A DNA stretch of 49,414 nucleotides, from NCBI RefSeq assembly GCF_017676365.1, contig NZ_JADKMA010000029.1, positions 1-49,414 on the forward strand, given 5' to 3'. The DNA is from Streptomyces oryzae. Its GTDB lineage: Bacteria; Actinomycetota; Actinomycetes; Streptomycetales; Streptomycetaceae. Made by a program: the position numbers and the translations under genes. The notes below the pieces were generated by a model that searched no databases, was not told the origin of the DNA, and saw only the letters and a list, made by a program, of their open reading frames with translations. Each line of letters opens with the position of its first letter. Position 1 is the stretch's first letter. This document shows positions 24,747 to 33,745 of this stretch, one piece after another.

Positions 24747-24831
24747 GTTCGTCAGCGGAGCCAGAGCTCTGACCAGCTCGGACGAGTCGTATCAGGCCGT
24801 ATCAGGTCGTATGCGATCGGACGAGGCGGGA

Positions 24832-25449
24832 TCAGGTCCGCAGTGCGTGCAGGCGGGAGCGGATGTGCCGCACGGCGGCCTCGGCGTCGTCCACCGTCAC
24901 GGTGAACAGCCGCCCGTCCCCCAGCCGCAGAACGAGCCCTTCGCCGCGGCGGATGACAACGGCCGTGCCCTTCTCGGGCCGCCATCGGTAGCCCCACCCG
25001 CCCCAGTGCCGCGGCGTGACGCTGGGCGCGTGGTCGGCCTCCACCACATCCCGCAGGTGAATACGGCGACGCGGCACACCGGCGTGGCCGCATCGCACCT
25101 CCAGCGTGTCGCCCTCGACCTTCACCTCGACGTGCACGAAGGCGAGGGTGCCGAAGAGGATGAGCAGGCCGGCCGCGACGCAGCCGACGACGGACATGAC
25201 CAGCGGCACCAGCCCGCCGGACCAGGTCACGTCCACCGCGAGGTCGATACCGAGCGCCACACAGCCGGCACCGACGGCGGCGAGCGCCCACTGCAGCCGG
25301 CTGGTCGCCCGGCCCGTCCACACCTCGGCGCCGGGCGGCGGCGCAACGTCCTCCAGCGGTGTGGGACGAGCGGTCGTGCGGTCGGTCGTTTCGCGGAATC
25401 CGGCACCACCCTCGGCGAGTGGGGCGCCGTCGAAGGGAGGGTCACTCAT
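24832..25449 (-). CDS. PH-domain (DUF3093-like) membrane protein
   Basis: A 205-residue protein. A disordered N-terminal region (about residues 1-55, Pro/Thr/Ala-rich) precedes two adjacent hydrophobic helices ('LQWALAAVGAGCVALGIDL' and 'GLVPLVMSVVGCVAAGLLILF'), then a soluble C-terminal PH-like domain with 'VEVKVEGDTLEVRCG', 'RRRIHLRDVVEADHA', 'GGWGYRW' and 'AVVIRRGEGLVLRLGDGRLFTVTV'. This pattern is typical of actinobacterial bPH_6/DUF3093-type proteins of unknown function. ATG at 25449 was chosen; the frame continues to 25524. Its ribosome site is only moderate. Confidence 0.75.
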   Translation of the reverse strand: MSDPPFDGAPLAEGGAGFRETTDRTTARPTPLEDVAPPPGAEVWTGRATSRLQWALAAVGAGCVALGIDLAVDVTWSGGLVPLVMSVVGCVAAGLLILFGTLAFVHVEVKVEGDTLEVRCGHAGVPRRRIHLRDVVEADHAPSVTPRHWGGWGYRWRPEKGTAVVIRRGEGLVLRLGDGRLFTVTVDDAEAAVRHIRSRLHALRT

Positions 25450-25606
25450 GTTCGGCAGAGTACTCCCGGTGCCCCGCCTCGGCAGCCCGCGCAGGCCGGG
25501 CCTGCCGGATGCGAGATCCAGCACGCTCCGTAAAGCCGCCCATGCGTTCCGTGAGTACGCCTGCTGCGCCGGGAGGCCGGTCGCTCCGCCCCCGGCGGGG
25601 CCCGCG

Positions 25607-26419
25607 CTAGCGGCCTACGGCAGTCGCCTCGGCGCCCGCGGTGGCCAGCAGGCGGCCCTCCGCATAGACGAGGGCGGCCTCCGGAAGGGCGGCCATCCGG
25701 CCGCTGTGCAGGACGGTGAGGTTCCCGGTGGGCGCAGCGCCGGGGTCGGGCCGGGCGCCCGCGCGGCGCAGCGCCTGGGCGCAGACCGCTGCGGCCGAGC
25801 CCTGCAGCGCGGGCCCGGCGGGACGGTCGCCGCGCAGCGCCTCCCGGATGCGGTTGCCGACCAGCTCGTAGTGGGTGCAGCCGAGGACGACGGTCTCCAC
25901 GTCGGGCGGGGTGAGCTCGGCGGCGGCCCGGACGGCGGCGGTGATGAGGTTTTCGTCGCCGCTTTCGATCGCGTCGGCGAGCCCGTGGCAGGGCACGCCG
26001 GTGATGTCGGTGCCGTTGCCGAACTCCTCGATCAGCCGTCGCTGGTAGGGGCTGCCGGTGGTGGCCGGGGTGGCCCAGATGGCGACGCGGCCGCCGGTGC
26101 GGGCGGCGGCGGCCGCCGCGGGCTTGACGGCGGGCACGGTGCCGATGACCGGAAGGCCGGGCTCCAGCTCGGCGCGGAGGGCGGGCAGCGCGTGGACGGA
26201 GGCGGTGTTGCAGGCGACGATCAGCGCTTCCGGGCGGTGTGCGGCGGCGGCGCGGGCGATCCGGAGCGCACGGCGGGTGATGTCGTCCGTGTCGCGGGGC
26301 CCCCAGGGCATGCCGTCCGGGTCGGAGGAGAGCACCAGGTCGGCGTCGGGGCGTGCGCGGCGTACCGCAGCAGCTGCGGCCAGCAGGCCGATACCGGAGT
26401 CCATCAGCGCGATCTTCAC
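25607..26419 (-). CDS. Aspartate/glutamate racemase family protein (MurI-like)
   Basis: A 270-residue homologue of glutamate racemase. The two catalytic cysteines are in 'VACNTASVHALPAL' and 'LGCTHYELVGN'; the first substrate motif is 'DSGIGLLAA' in place of the usual DSGxGGL. MurI supplies D-glutamate for peptidoglycan. Differences in the first motif and in the 'GCTHY-P' region (Glu here) suggest either a divergent MurI or a related racemase with another substrate, and Streptomyces normally has a separate canonical murI. GTG at 26419 is taken as start because it puts 'KIALMDSG' at the N-terminus; TTG at 26428 is possible. A 12-bp palindrome sits 14 bp upstream. Confidence 0.75.
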   Translation of the reverse strand: MKIALMDSGIGLLAAAAAVRRARPDADLVLSSDPDGMPWGPRDTDDITRRALRIARAAAAHRPEALIVACNTASVHALPALRAELEPGLPVIGTVPAVKPAAAAAARTGGRVAIWATPATTGSPYQRRLIEEFGNGTDITGVPCHGLADAIESGDENLITAAVRAAAELTPPDVETVVLGCTHYELVGNRIREALRGDRPAGPALQGSAAAVCAQALRRAGARPDPGAAPTGNLTVLHSGRMAALPEAALVYAEGRLLATAGAEATAVGR

Positions 26420-26433
26420 GCCAAGCAACTGTA

Positions 26434-26445
26434 CTTCACGTGAAG
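26434..26445. promoter_or_regulatory. 12-bp palindrome CTTCACGTGAAG
   Basis: A perfect 12-bp palindrome 14 bp upstream of the racemase start and 105 bp before the divergent glycosyltransferase gene. Its position fits an operator overlapping a promoter. I do not recognise the regulator. Confidence 0.45.
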
Positions 26446-26549
26446 CGAGGGGGTCCGATCGCCGCTACGTCCCTCAGGAGAACGCGGCCCGCGGGCCCGG
26501 GGCGCGGCGGGATGTCAGTGCCGGGCGGCGTACGGCAGACTGCCGCACG

Positions 26550-27701
26550 ATGAGCGCGCTCACCTGGACCTCTGCCGTCCCGCTCGCCTCGCTGGCCGCA
26601 TGGGCGTGGCTGCTGCTGGGGCAGGGGATGTTCTGGCGCACGGATGTGCGTATGCCGCCCGCACCCGGCGATGGGGAGCCTGCGACCTGGCCGTCCGTCG
26701 CGGTCGTGGTGCCTGCCCGTGACGAGGCCGAGGTGCTGCCGCTGACTCTGCCCACGCTGCTGTCCCAGGACTATCCGGGGCACGCGCGGATCCTGCTGGT
26801 GGACGACGGGTCCAGCGACGGCACCGGCGCGCTGGCCCGGGAGCTGGCGCGGCGCGCCCCGGACGGGCCGCCGCTGACGGTCCTGAGCCCCGGCGACCCG
26901 GAACCGGGCTGGACAGGCAAGCTGTGGGCCCTACGGCACGGCATCGCACATGCCCGCTCCGGTCCTCAGGAGCCGGAATTCCTGCTGCTGACGGACGCGG
27001 ACATCGCGCACGAGCCCGACTCGCTGCGCCGTCTGGTGCGCGGCGCGGTCGCCCAGCGGCTCGACCTCGTCTCGCAGATGGCGCGGCTGCGGGTGCGGAC
27101 CGGATGGGAGCGGCTGATCGTGCCCGCTTTCGTGTACTTCTTCGCGCAGCTGTATCCGTTCCGCTGGGTCAACAACTCGGGGGCGCGCACTGCTGCGGCA
27201 GCCGGCGGCTGCGCGCTGCTGCGGACCGAGGCAGCGGTGCGGGCCGGGGTGCCGGACAGCATCCGGGACGCCGTCATCGACGATGTGACGCTGGGCCGTG
27301 CGGTCAAGCGGTCCGGAGGGCGGATCTGGCTGGGGCTGGCGGAACGGGTGAGCAGTGTGCGCCCGTATGTCGGGCTGGGCCCGCTGTGGCGGATGGTCTC
27401 GCGCAGCGCCTACGCGCAACTGCTCAACAACCCGCTCCTGCTGATGGGCACCGTCGTGGGGCTCGTCCTGGTGTATGTGGTGCCGCCGGTCCGGGCCTGC
27501 GCGGGGTCCCCGGTGGGCGGCGCCGCCTGGCTGGTGATGACGCTGTCGTACGTACCGATGCTGCGTTACTACCGGCAGCCGCTGTGGCTTGCGCCGCTGC
27601 TGCCGGTCACTGCGGTCCTGTATCTGGCGATGACCGTCGACTCGGCGGTGCAGCACTACCGGGGCCGGGGCGCGGCGTGGAAGGGCCGCACCTACTCGTG
27701 A
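26550..27701 (+). CDS. HpnB-like family 2 glycosyltransferase
   Basis: A 383-residue membrane glycosyltransferase. An N-terminal membrane helix (about residues 8-26) is followed by a GT2 domain with 'VAVVVPARDEAEVLPLTLPT', 'ILLVDDGSSDGTG', the DxD-type 'LLLTDADIAH' and, later, 'QMARLRVRTGWERL'. The phrases 'DPEPGWTGKLWALRHG' and 'PAFVYFFAQLYPFRWVNN' are characteristic of HpnB, first described beside hopanoid genes. Three or four C-terminal helices complete it. No squalene-hopene cyclase is nearby, so the acceptor is open. ATG at 26550. The gene is convergent with the TerD-domain gene 13 bp away. Confidence 0.88.
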   Translation: MSALTWTSAVPLASLAAWAWLLLGQGMFWRTDVRMPPAPGDGEPATWPSVAVVVPARDEAEVLPLTLPTLLSQDYPGHARILLVDDGSSDGTGALARELARRAPDGPPLTVLSPGDPEPGWTGKLWALRHGIAHARSGPQEPEFLLLTDADIAHEPDSLRRLVRGAVAQRLDLVSQMARLRVRTGWERLIVPAFVYFFAQLYPFRWVNNSGARTAAAAGGCALLRTEAAVRAGVPDSIRDAVIDDVTLGRAVKRSGGRIWLGLAERVSSVRPYVGLGPLWRMVSRSAYAQLLNNPLLLMGTVVGLVLVYVVPPVRACAGSPVGGAAWLVMTLSYVPMLRYYRQPLWLAPLLPVTAVLYLAMTVDSAVQHYRGRGAAWKGRTYS

Positions 27702-27714
27702 GCCCGCCGGGCCG

Positions 27715-29058
27715 TCACTTCCGTCCCGGCGTCCACTGCATGCCCCAGCCGTACTCCGCGTCGACGGTGCGCTGCGGGCTGACGCCGCGCCGTGGTACGA
27801 GATAGCGCGCTTCGCGGCGCACCATCAGTTCCCCGTTCACATTGGTGATCAGCGCGAGGGCGCACACCGTGGAGGGGACGGTGCACTCGTCGAGGGAGAA
27901 GTCGACAGGGGCGCCGTGCTGCGGCTGCAGGGTGACGGTGGCGTGAAGCCCGGCGAAACTCCGCGCGCCCTCGTAGATGGTGACGAAGATGAGGACGCGG
28001 CGCAGTTCGGCGGCGTGGTCGAGGTTGATGGTGAGGTTCTCGCCGGTCTCGACGGCGCCGGTGCGGTCGTCACCGTCCAAGTGGATGTAGGGCGGACGGT
28101 CCAGCGCCCCGAAGGAGTTGCCGAGCGCCTGGACGACGCCCTTGCGCCCGTCGGTCAGTTCGTAGAGGGCACACAGGTCCAGGTCGGGCCCGGTGAGTAC
28201 GCCCATGGCGCGGGAGAGCCGCCCCGCCAGGCCCTTCGGCGGCTGCGCCTGGGTGGTCCAGTTGAGGTTGACCCGCATGGCCCCGGAGGTGCCGCCCTGC
28301 TTGGTGAGCGAGACCGAGGGGGCGTCCTTGGTGAGCGTCACCTTGCTCAACCGAACGGGTGGGGCGGGCGCAGCGGGAGCGGCGGGTGGCACGGCGGTAC
28401 CGGGCGCCGAGGGCGTCGCAACGGAGGGCGAAGGGGCGGAGGGTGAGGGCACCGGCTGTGAAGGCACTGACGGCGAGGACACCGAGGGCGCAGGGCCTGG
28501 CGGGGTGCTCGGCGCAGGGTCGTCCACGCTGATGCCGAAATCGGTCGCCAGCCCCGCCAGTCCGCTGTCGTACCCCTGGCCGACCGCGCGGAACTTCCAG
28601 ACACCCTGGCGGCGGTAGAGCTCGCCGAGGAGGTACGCGGTCTCACCGGCCGCGTCGACCGGGTCGAAGCGGGCGAGCTCCTGGCCCGCGCCCGGGCCGC
28701 CGACACCGGCGTCGAGCAGCCGTACGTACAGTCCGGGCACCTGGCCGAAGGTGCCGCCGTCGGCCGAGGCGGCGATGACGATGCGTGCGATGTCCGGTTC
28801 GACGCTGTCGAGGTCGACGGTGAGTTGGTCGGTGCACGAGGCGCCGAGCGGGGTCTTGCCCTCGTGCCGTACGGCGGAGGAGGAGTGCTGCGGCTGGTTG
28901 TAGAAGACGAAGTCGGCGTCCGAGCGGACCTTGCCTACTTCGGTGAGGAGCAGCGCCGAGGCGTCGACGTCCGGCACGAGGGGCCCCGCCGACCAACCGA
29001 GTTCGACCCGCACCGCCGTCGCGGGTACGGGGACATTCGTCCCCTTGCGCATCGTCAT
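27715..29058 (-). CDS. Double TerD-domain protein (tellurium resistance family)
   Basis: A 447-residue protein with two TerD domains joined by a 60-residue Pro/Ser linker. The first (about residues 10-195) contains '[29 protein letters not shown]' in sections and '[27 protein letters not shown]'. The second (about 255-445) has the calcium-type motif '[18 protein letters not shown]' and '[10 protein letters not shown]'. TerD-family proteins bind Ca2+ and are linked to tellurite, phage and envelope stress, and to development in Streptomyces. ATG at 29058 has AGGGGGAG upstream. It stands alone rather than in a ter operon. Its linker is likely disordered. Confidence 0.9.
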   Translation of the reverse strand: MTMRKGTNVPVPATAVRVELGWSAGPLVPDVDASALLLTEVGKVRSDADFVFYNQPQHSSSAVRHEGKTPLGASCTDQLTVDLDSVEPDIARIVIAASADGGTFGQVPGLYVRLLDAGVGGPGAGQELARFDPVDAAGETAYLLGELYRRQGVWKFRAVGQGYDSGLAGLATDFGISVDDPAPSTPPGPAPSVSSPSVPSQPVPSPSAPSPSVATPSAPGTAVPPAAPAAPAPPVRLSKVTLTKDAPSVSLTKQGGTSGAMRVNLNWTTQAQPPKGLAGRLSRAMGVLTGPDLDLCALYELTDGRKGVVQALGNSFGALDRPPYIHLDGDDRTGAVETGENLTINLDHAAELRRVLIFVTIYEGARSFAGLHATVTLQPQHGAPVDFSLDECTVPSTVCALALITNVNGELMVRREARYLVPRRGVSPQRTVDAEYGWGMQWTPGRK

Positions 29059-29204
29059 GGCCACTCCCCCTGGGCTCGGTTCCCTTTGTGCCGTCTCCAA
29101 CCTATTGCACGGCGCCGCCGCGGCCGAAGCCCCTGGCACCGCGACTCCTCGGACTCGAACGGCTGGGGAGGGCATGGGCGTTCTAAGTCCTGGCCGGTGG
29201 GCTT

Positions 29205-29454
29205 ATGCTTCTGTCAGCTTCCCCTCCCGCGCGCCCACAAAAGGGACAGGCGGGAACAAGCCATGTCCCTGTGCCTGATCAGCCGTCACGGTGGTCGGCA
29301 TGGGGGGTATTCGCCCTGTTCGGGCTCCCCTGTACGCGCCTTTGGCGCGGCTGTCCCCGGCGGGGTGAAAACCGGCTCCGCCTGCGCCGATGTGGGTGGG
29401 GCAGGCGTTCCTTCTGTACCTCTCTAGTGCCGATGCTGATTTTGGGCTTAACTT
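29205..29454 (+). promoter_or_regulatory. Structured 5' leader of the DUF6643-like gene (candidate)
   Basis: Between the TerD gene and ATG 29455 lie 396 bp without a gene. A TATGCT sequence at 29205-29210 could be a -10 element. Downstream, several hairpins follow each other: GCCC/GGGC (29313-29325), CGCGCC-TTT-GGCGCG (29335-29349), CCCCG/CGGGG (29355-29365) and CGCCTGC/GCAGGCG (29379-29407). The coding start itself lacks a clear ribosome site. This is consistent with a structured leader that controls expression, possibly a riboswitch, but I could not match it to a known class. Confidence 0.3.
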
Positions 29455-30144
29455 ATGAGCATGACCTCCCCCCGCAGCTCTTATAGCGGCGGCTACTACG
29501 CTGCAACGTCCTACCCCGAGACGCCTATCTACGACAGTCTCGTCGCCGAGCGGGGCACGCCGCAGATCGCTCCCATCCGGGTGCCGTCGGCCTATGACAC
29601 GGGGGGCACGGGCAGCGCGCTCGCAGCGCTGCCACCCGCGCTGCCTTCGGGCCCTGCCGCACCGCAGCCGCAGATGCCCCAGCCGACCCCCATGCAGCAC
29701 GCCCCCGCGCCGTCCTACGGCGGCTACCCGGGCCCTGCCGCGCCCCAGCCGCAGATGCCCCAGCCGGCACCGCAGCAGGCCGCGCCCGCACCGATGCGGC
29801 AGCAGCCGATGCGGCAGGCACCCGCGGCGCTGCCGCCCGGTGGTGGCGGAGCCGGCCAGGGCGGCCCCGTACCGCTTCAGCACACGCCCGCACCGCACAT
29901 CCCGCAGCAGGCACCGCCGCGCGGCTACGGCTACCCGGGGCCGGGGGGCCCGGCGCAGCAGCAGCCGCCCATGCAGCCGCAGCAGCCGCAGGTCCAGGTG
30001 CAGCAGTATCAACAGCAGCCGGTGCAGAACCAGGCGACGCAGTACATGCGCCCGGTGGCGCCGCGGCCCGCGGCACCCCGGCCGATGCCGAACCAGTACG
30101 AGGACCCCTACGACGGCCACCAGTACCCCGGCCGCGGGTACTGA
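29455..30144 (+). CDS. Pro/Gln-rich disordered protein (DUF6643-like)
   Basis: A 229-residue protein of very low complexity: Pro, Gln, Ala and Gly make up most of it. The first 50 residues are conserved-looking ('SYPETPIYDSLVAERGTPQIAPIRVPSAYDT'), the remainder consists of irregular repeats of 'PQPQMPQP', 'QQAPP' and similar units, ending in Tyr/Asp-rich sequence (NQYEDPYDGHQYPGRGY). The conserved head is typical of a Streptomyces family I know as DUF6643, function unknown. There is no signal peptide or membrane segment. ATG codons at 29455 and 29461 are both possible; neither has a strong ribosome site. Confidence 0.75.
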   Translation: MSMTSPRSSYSGGYYAATSYPETPIYDSLVAERGTPQIAPIRVPSAYDTGGTGSALAALPPALPSGPAAPQPQMPQPTPMQHAPAPSYGGYPGPAAPQPQMPQPAPQQAAPAPMRQQPMRQAPAALPPGGGGAGQGGPVPLQHTPAPHIPQQAPPRGYGYPGPGGPAQQQPPMQPQQPQVQVQQYQQQPVQNQATQYMRPVAPRPAAPRPMPNQYEDPYDGHQYPGRGY

Positions 30145-30258
30145 GCGTCGTAACCACCGGGCAGCGACCGCGAACGATGCCGTCGGGCACCGCCGTTGGG
30201 GAGACGGCGGTGCCCATGGCGGCACCAGCCCCGGCCAGGGCGGCCAGGTGCCCGGCCC

Positions 30259-30629
30259 TCAGCTCTCCAGCAGCCGGGATCTGATCAGGAAGCGCACCCC
30301 CTCCGGGGCCTCCAGGGAGAAGCCGCTGCCCCGGCCGGGTACGACGTCGACGGTCAGATGGGTGTGGCTCCAGTAGGCGAACTGGCTGGCGGACATCCAG
30401 AACTCCACCGGCTCCGGCAGCCCGTCGATCTCCAGCTCACCGAGCAGGATGTCGGAGCTGCCGGTGCGGAACTCGCCGCGCCCGTAACACATCGGGCTGC
30501 TTCCGTCGCAGCAGCCGCCGGACTGGTGGAACATCAGCGGTCCGTGTTTGCCGGTCAGCTCGCGCAGCAGCTGGGCGGCTGCCTCGGTGACGGCGACCCG
30601 CTCGGTGGCGGAGCTGGGGCCGGGCTCCA

Positions 30630-30630
<1 letters not shown>
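30259..30630 (-). CDS. DUF779 protein (aldehyde dehydrogenase-associated)
   Basis: A 123-residue protein. 'LMFHQSGGCCDGSSPMCYG' with its cysteine cluster and 'HTHLTVDVVPGRGSGFSLEAPEGVRF' define DUF779, which is nearly always found behind an acetaldehyde-type dehydrogenase gene. The biochemical role is unknown; the cysteines suggest metal or redox chemistry. Its ATG shares a base with the stop of the dehydrogenase gene (TGATG at 30632-30628), so the two are translationally coupled. Confidence 0.88.
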
Positions 30631-32153
<1,523 letters not shown>

Positions 32154-32249
32154 TGCTGTGCCTCCCTGTGCTCGGCGTACCAGGCATCTCTGCCGGTACT
32201 GGGCGTTCTCACCCCGCCTGTCCGGTGCGCGGGCGAGGTTGCCGGGAGG

Positions 32250-33596
32250 CTAGTTCCGGGAACGTTGCGGATACGTTGCGCGCCGGCGCCCCGTGCGCGC
32301 GGGCTGCGGGCCGGGCGGCAAAAGCCCGTAAGAGGAGCGCAGTTCGTGTATGCGCGCCGCCGTGTGCGGGGTGGGACGTACGGCGTGCAGGGTCTCCCAT
32401 ACCTCCAGGTCCTCCTCCCCCGCCGCGGTGCACAGCCAGCTCTCCAGGAGCCGCGCGTCGGGCCTGGTGAGCAGGCGGCGGCGCAGTCGCTGCTCCAGCA
32501 GCCTGCGCAGCCGTACGACACCCGGCGCCTCGGAGCCGGGCAGCACCGGGCCGCTGTACGCGTCGAGCGCGGCGGCGGGTTCGTCGGCGGCCAGCGCGTC
32601 GGTGACCGTGTCGTAGTCGGTGTGCGGGCGCTCCAGCAGCCGGTAGGGGCGGGAGCCCAGCAGCGGGCCCAGCAACTGCCGCAGCCGGGAGAGTTCGGCG
32701 CGCAGCGTGACGGGGTGGACGTCGCGCTCGCCGTACAGCTCGCGGGCGAGCTCTTCGCCGGTCAGCCCGTCGGGGTGGGCCGCGAGCAGCAGCAGGATCT
32801 CGCTGTGCCGCCGCCCCAGGCGCAGCGGGCCGCCGGCGGCGCGGGTCTGCGGGGTGTGCAGCAGCGCCTCGTCCCGGCCGAGGACGGCGAGGGTGCAGGC
32901 GTCCGGCGGTAACGGCGCTCCGCTCGAGTTGGGTGCCGGTTCCAGCGCGGCCAGCCGTGACTCGGCGGCCTGTGCGGTGGCCTGGACGAGGGCGAGGCTG
33001 TGCGGCGAGGCCAGATGGTCGCCGCCGGTCAGGTCGACGGCGCCGATGACCCGCCCGGTGTGCGGGTCGTGCACCGGCGCCGCGGCGCAGGTCCAGGACT
33101 GCACGGGGCGGCAGTAGTGTTCCGCGGCGAAGATCTGGACGGCGTGGTCGACGGCGAGCGCGGTGCCCGGTGCGTTGGTGCCGCTGGCCCGCTCGGCCCA
33201 CTGGGAGCCGGGGACGAAGTTCATCCGCTCGGCGCGGCGCAGCACCTGTGGATGGCCCTCGACCCACAGCATGGTGCCGCGCTCGTCGCAGACGGACAGC
33301 AGATGGGCGCCGTCGTCGGCGATGGTGCCCAGCAGTTCACGGAAGAGCGGCATCGCGCGGGCCAGCGGGTGGGTCTCACGGCGCAGCGCGAGCCCGGCGT
33401 CGTCCATCTCGACCCCGGCCATGCTCTCGGGTCCCAGCCGGGCTCCGGCGCAGCGGCGCCAGGAGTCGGCCACCACCTCGCGGACGGGCGCGGCAATGGG
33501 GCCGCCGGTCAGGAACCGTTCGTGGGCGCGGCGCAGCTGCCCGGCCCGCTCGGCCGCGTCGGCGCCTGCTTCCAGCGCCAGCCATGGATTGCGCAC
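32250..33596 (-). CDS. GAF-domain transcriptional regulator (AcoR-like N-terminus)
   Basis: A 448-residue regulator. Residues 20-200 resemble the sensory half of AcoR-type activators: 'VADSWRRCAGARLGPE', then a GAF domain with 'SVCDERGTMLWVEGHPQVL', 'GTNAPGTALAVDHAVQIFAAEHYC' and 'VQSWTCAAAPVHDPHTGRVIGAVDLTG'. Unlike AcoR there is no AAA+ domain; the C-terminal half has a winged-helix-like region ('LGRRHSEILLLLAAHPDGLTGEELA', 'VTLRAELSRLRQLLG'). This form is common in actinomycetes beside the same dehydrogenase/DUF779 pair, which it probably activates in response to aldehydes or acetoin-like compounds. GTG at 33596 is the most likely start; the frame is open to 33740. Confidence 0.82.
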   Translation of the reverse strand: MRNPWLALEAGADAAERAGQLRRAHERFLTGGPIAAPVREVVADSWRRCAGARLGPESMAGVEMDDAGLALRRETHPLARAMPLFRELLGTIADDGAHLLSVCDERGTMLWVEGHPQVLRRAERMNFVPGSQWAERASGTNAPGTALAVDHAVQIFAAEHYCRPVQSWTCAAAPVHDPHTGRVIGAVDLTGGDHLASPHSLALVQATAQAAESRLAALEPAPNSSGAPLPPDACTLAVLGRDEALLHTPQTRAAGGPLRLGRRHSEILLLLAAHPDGLTGEELARELYGERDVHPVTLRAELSRLRQLLGPLLGSRPYRLLERPHTDYDTVTDALAADEPAAALDAYSGPVLPGSEAPGVVRLRRLLEQRLRRRLLTRPDARLLESWLCTAAGEEDLEVWETLHAVRPTPHTAARIHELRSSYGLLPPGPQPARTGRRRATYPQRSRN

Positions 33597-33745
33597 CCCG
33601 TCATCGTGCAGCGCCCGAGGGCGGCAGACAACGGCTCCCGCACGGTATCGCCCCCACTGACCACGGTTCGGCCACCTGACCCGGTACGGGCCCCCTGACC
33701 GGGGATCAAGGTGTCGGAATCCGGCCGTCCTGGTACCCATCCGGC

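Noticed and set aside
26550..27701. Hopanoid biosynthesis cluster
   Set aside because: The glycosyltransferase is HpnB-like, but no squalene-hopene cyclase or other hpn genes are nearby.
29205..29454. c-di-AMP (ydaO-type) or cobalamin riboswitch
   Set aside because: Hairpins are present, but I could not find the conserved sequence blocks of either class, so only a generic structured leader is reported.
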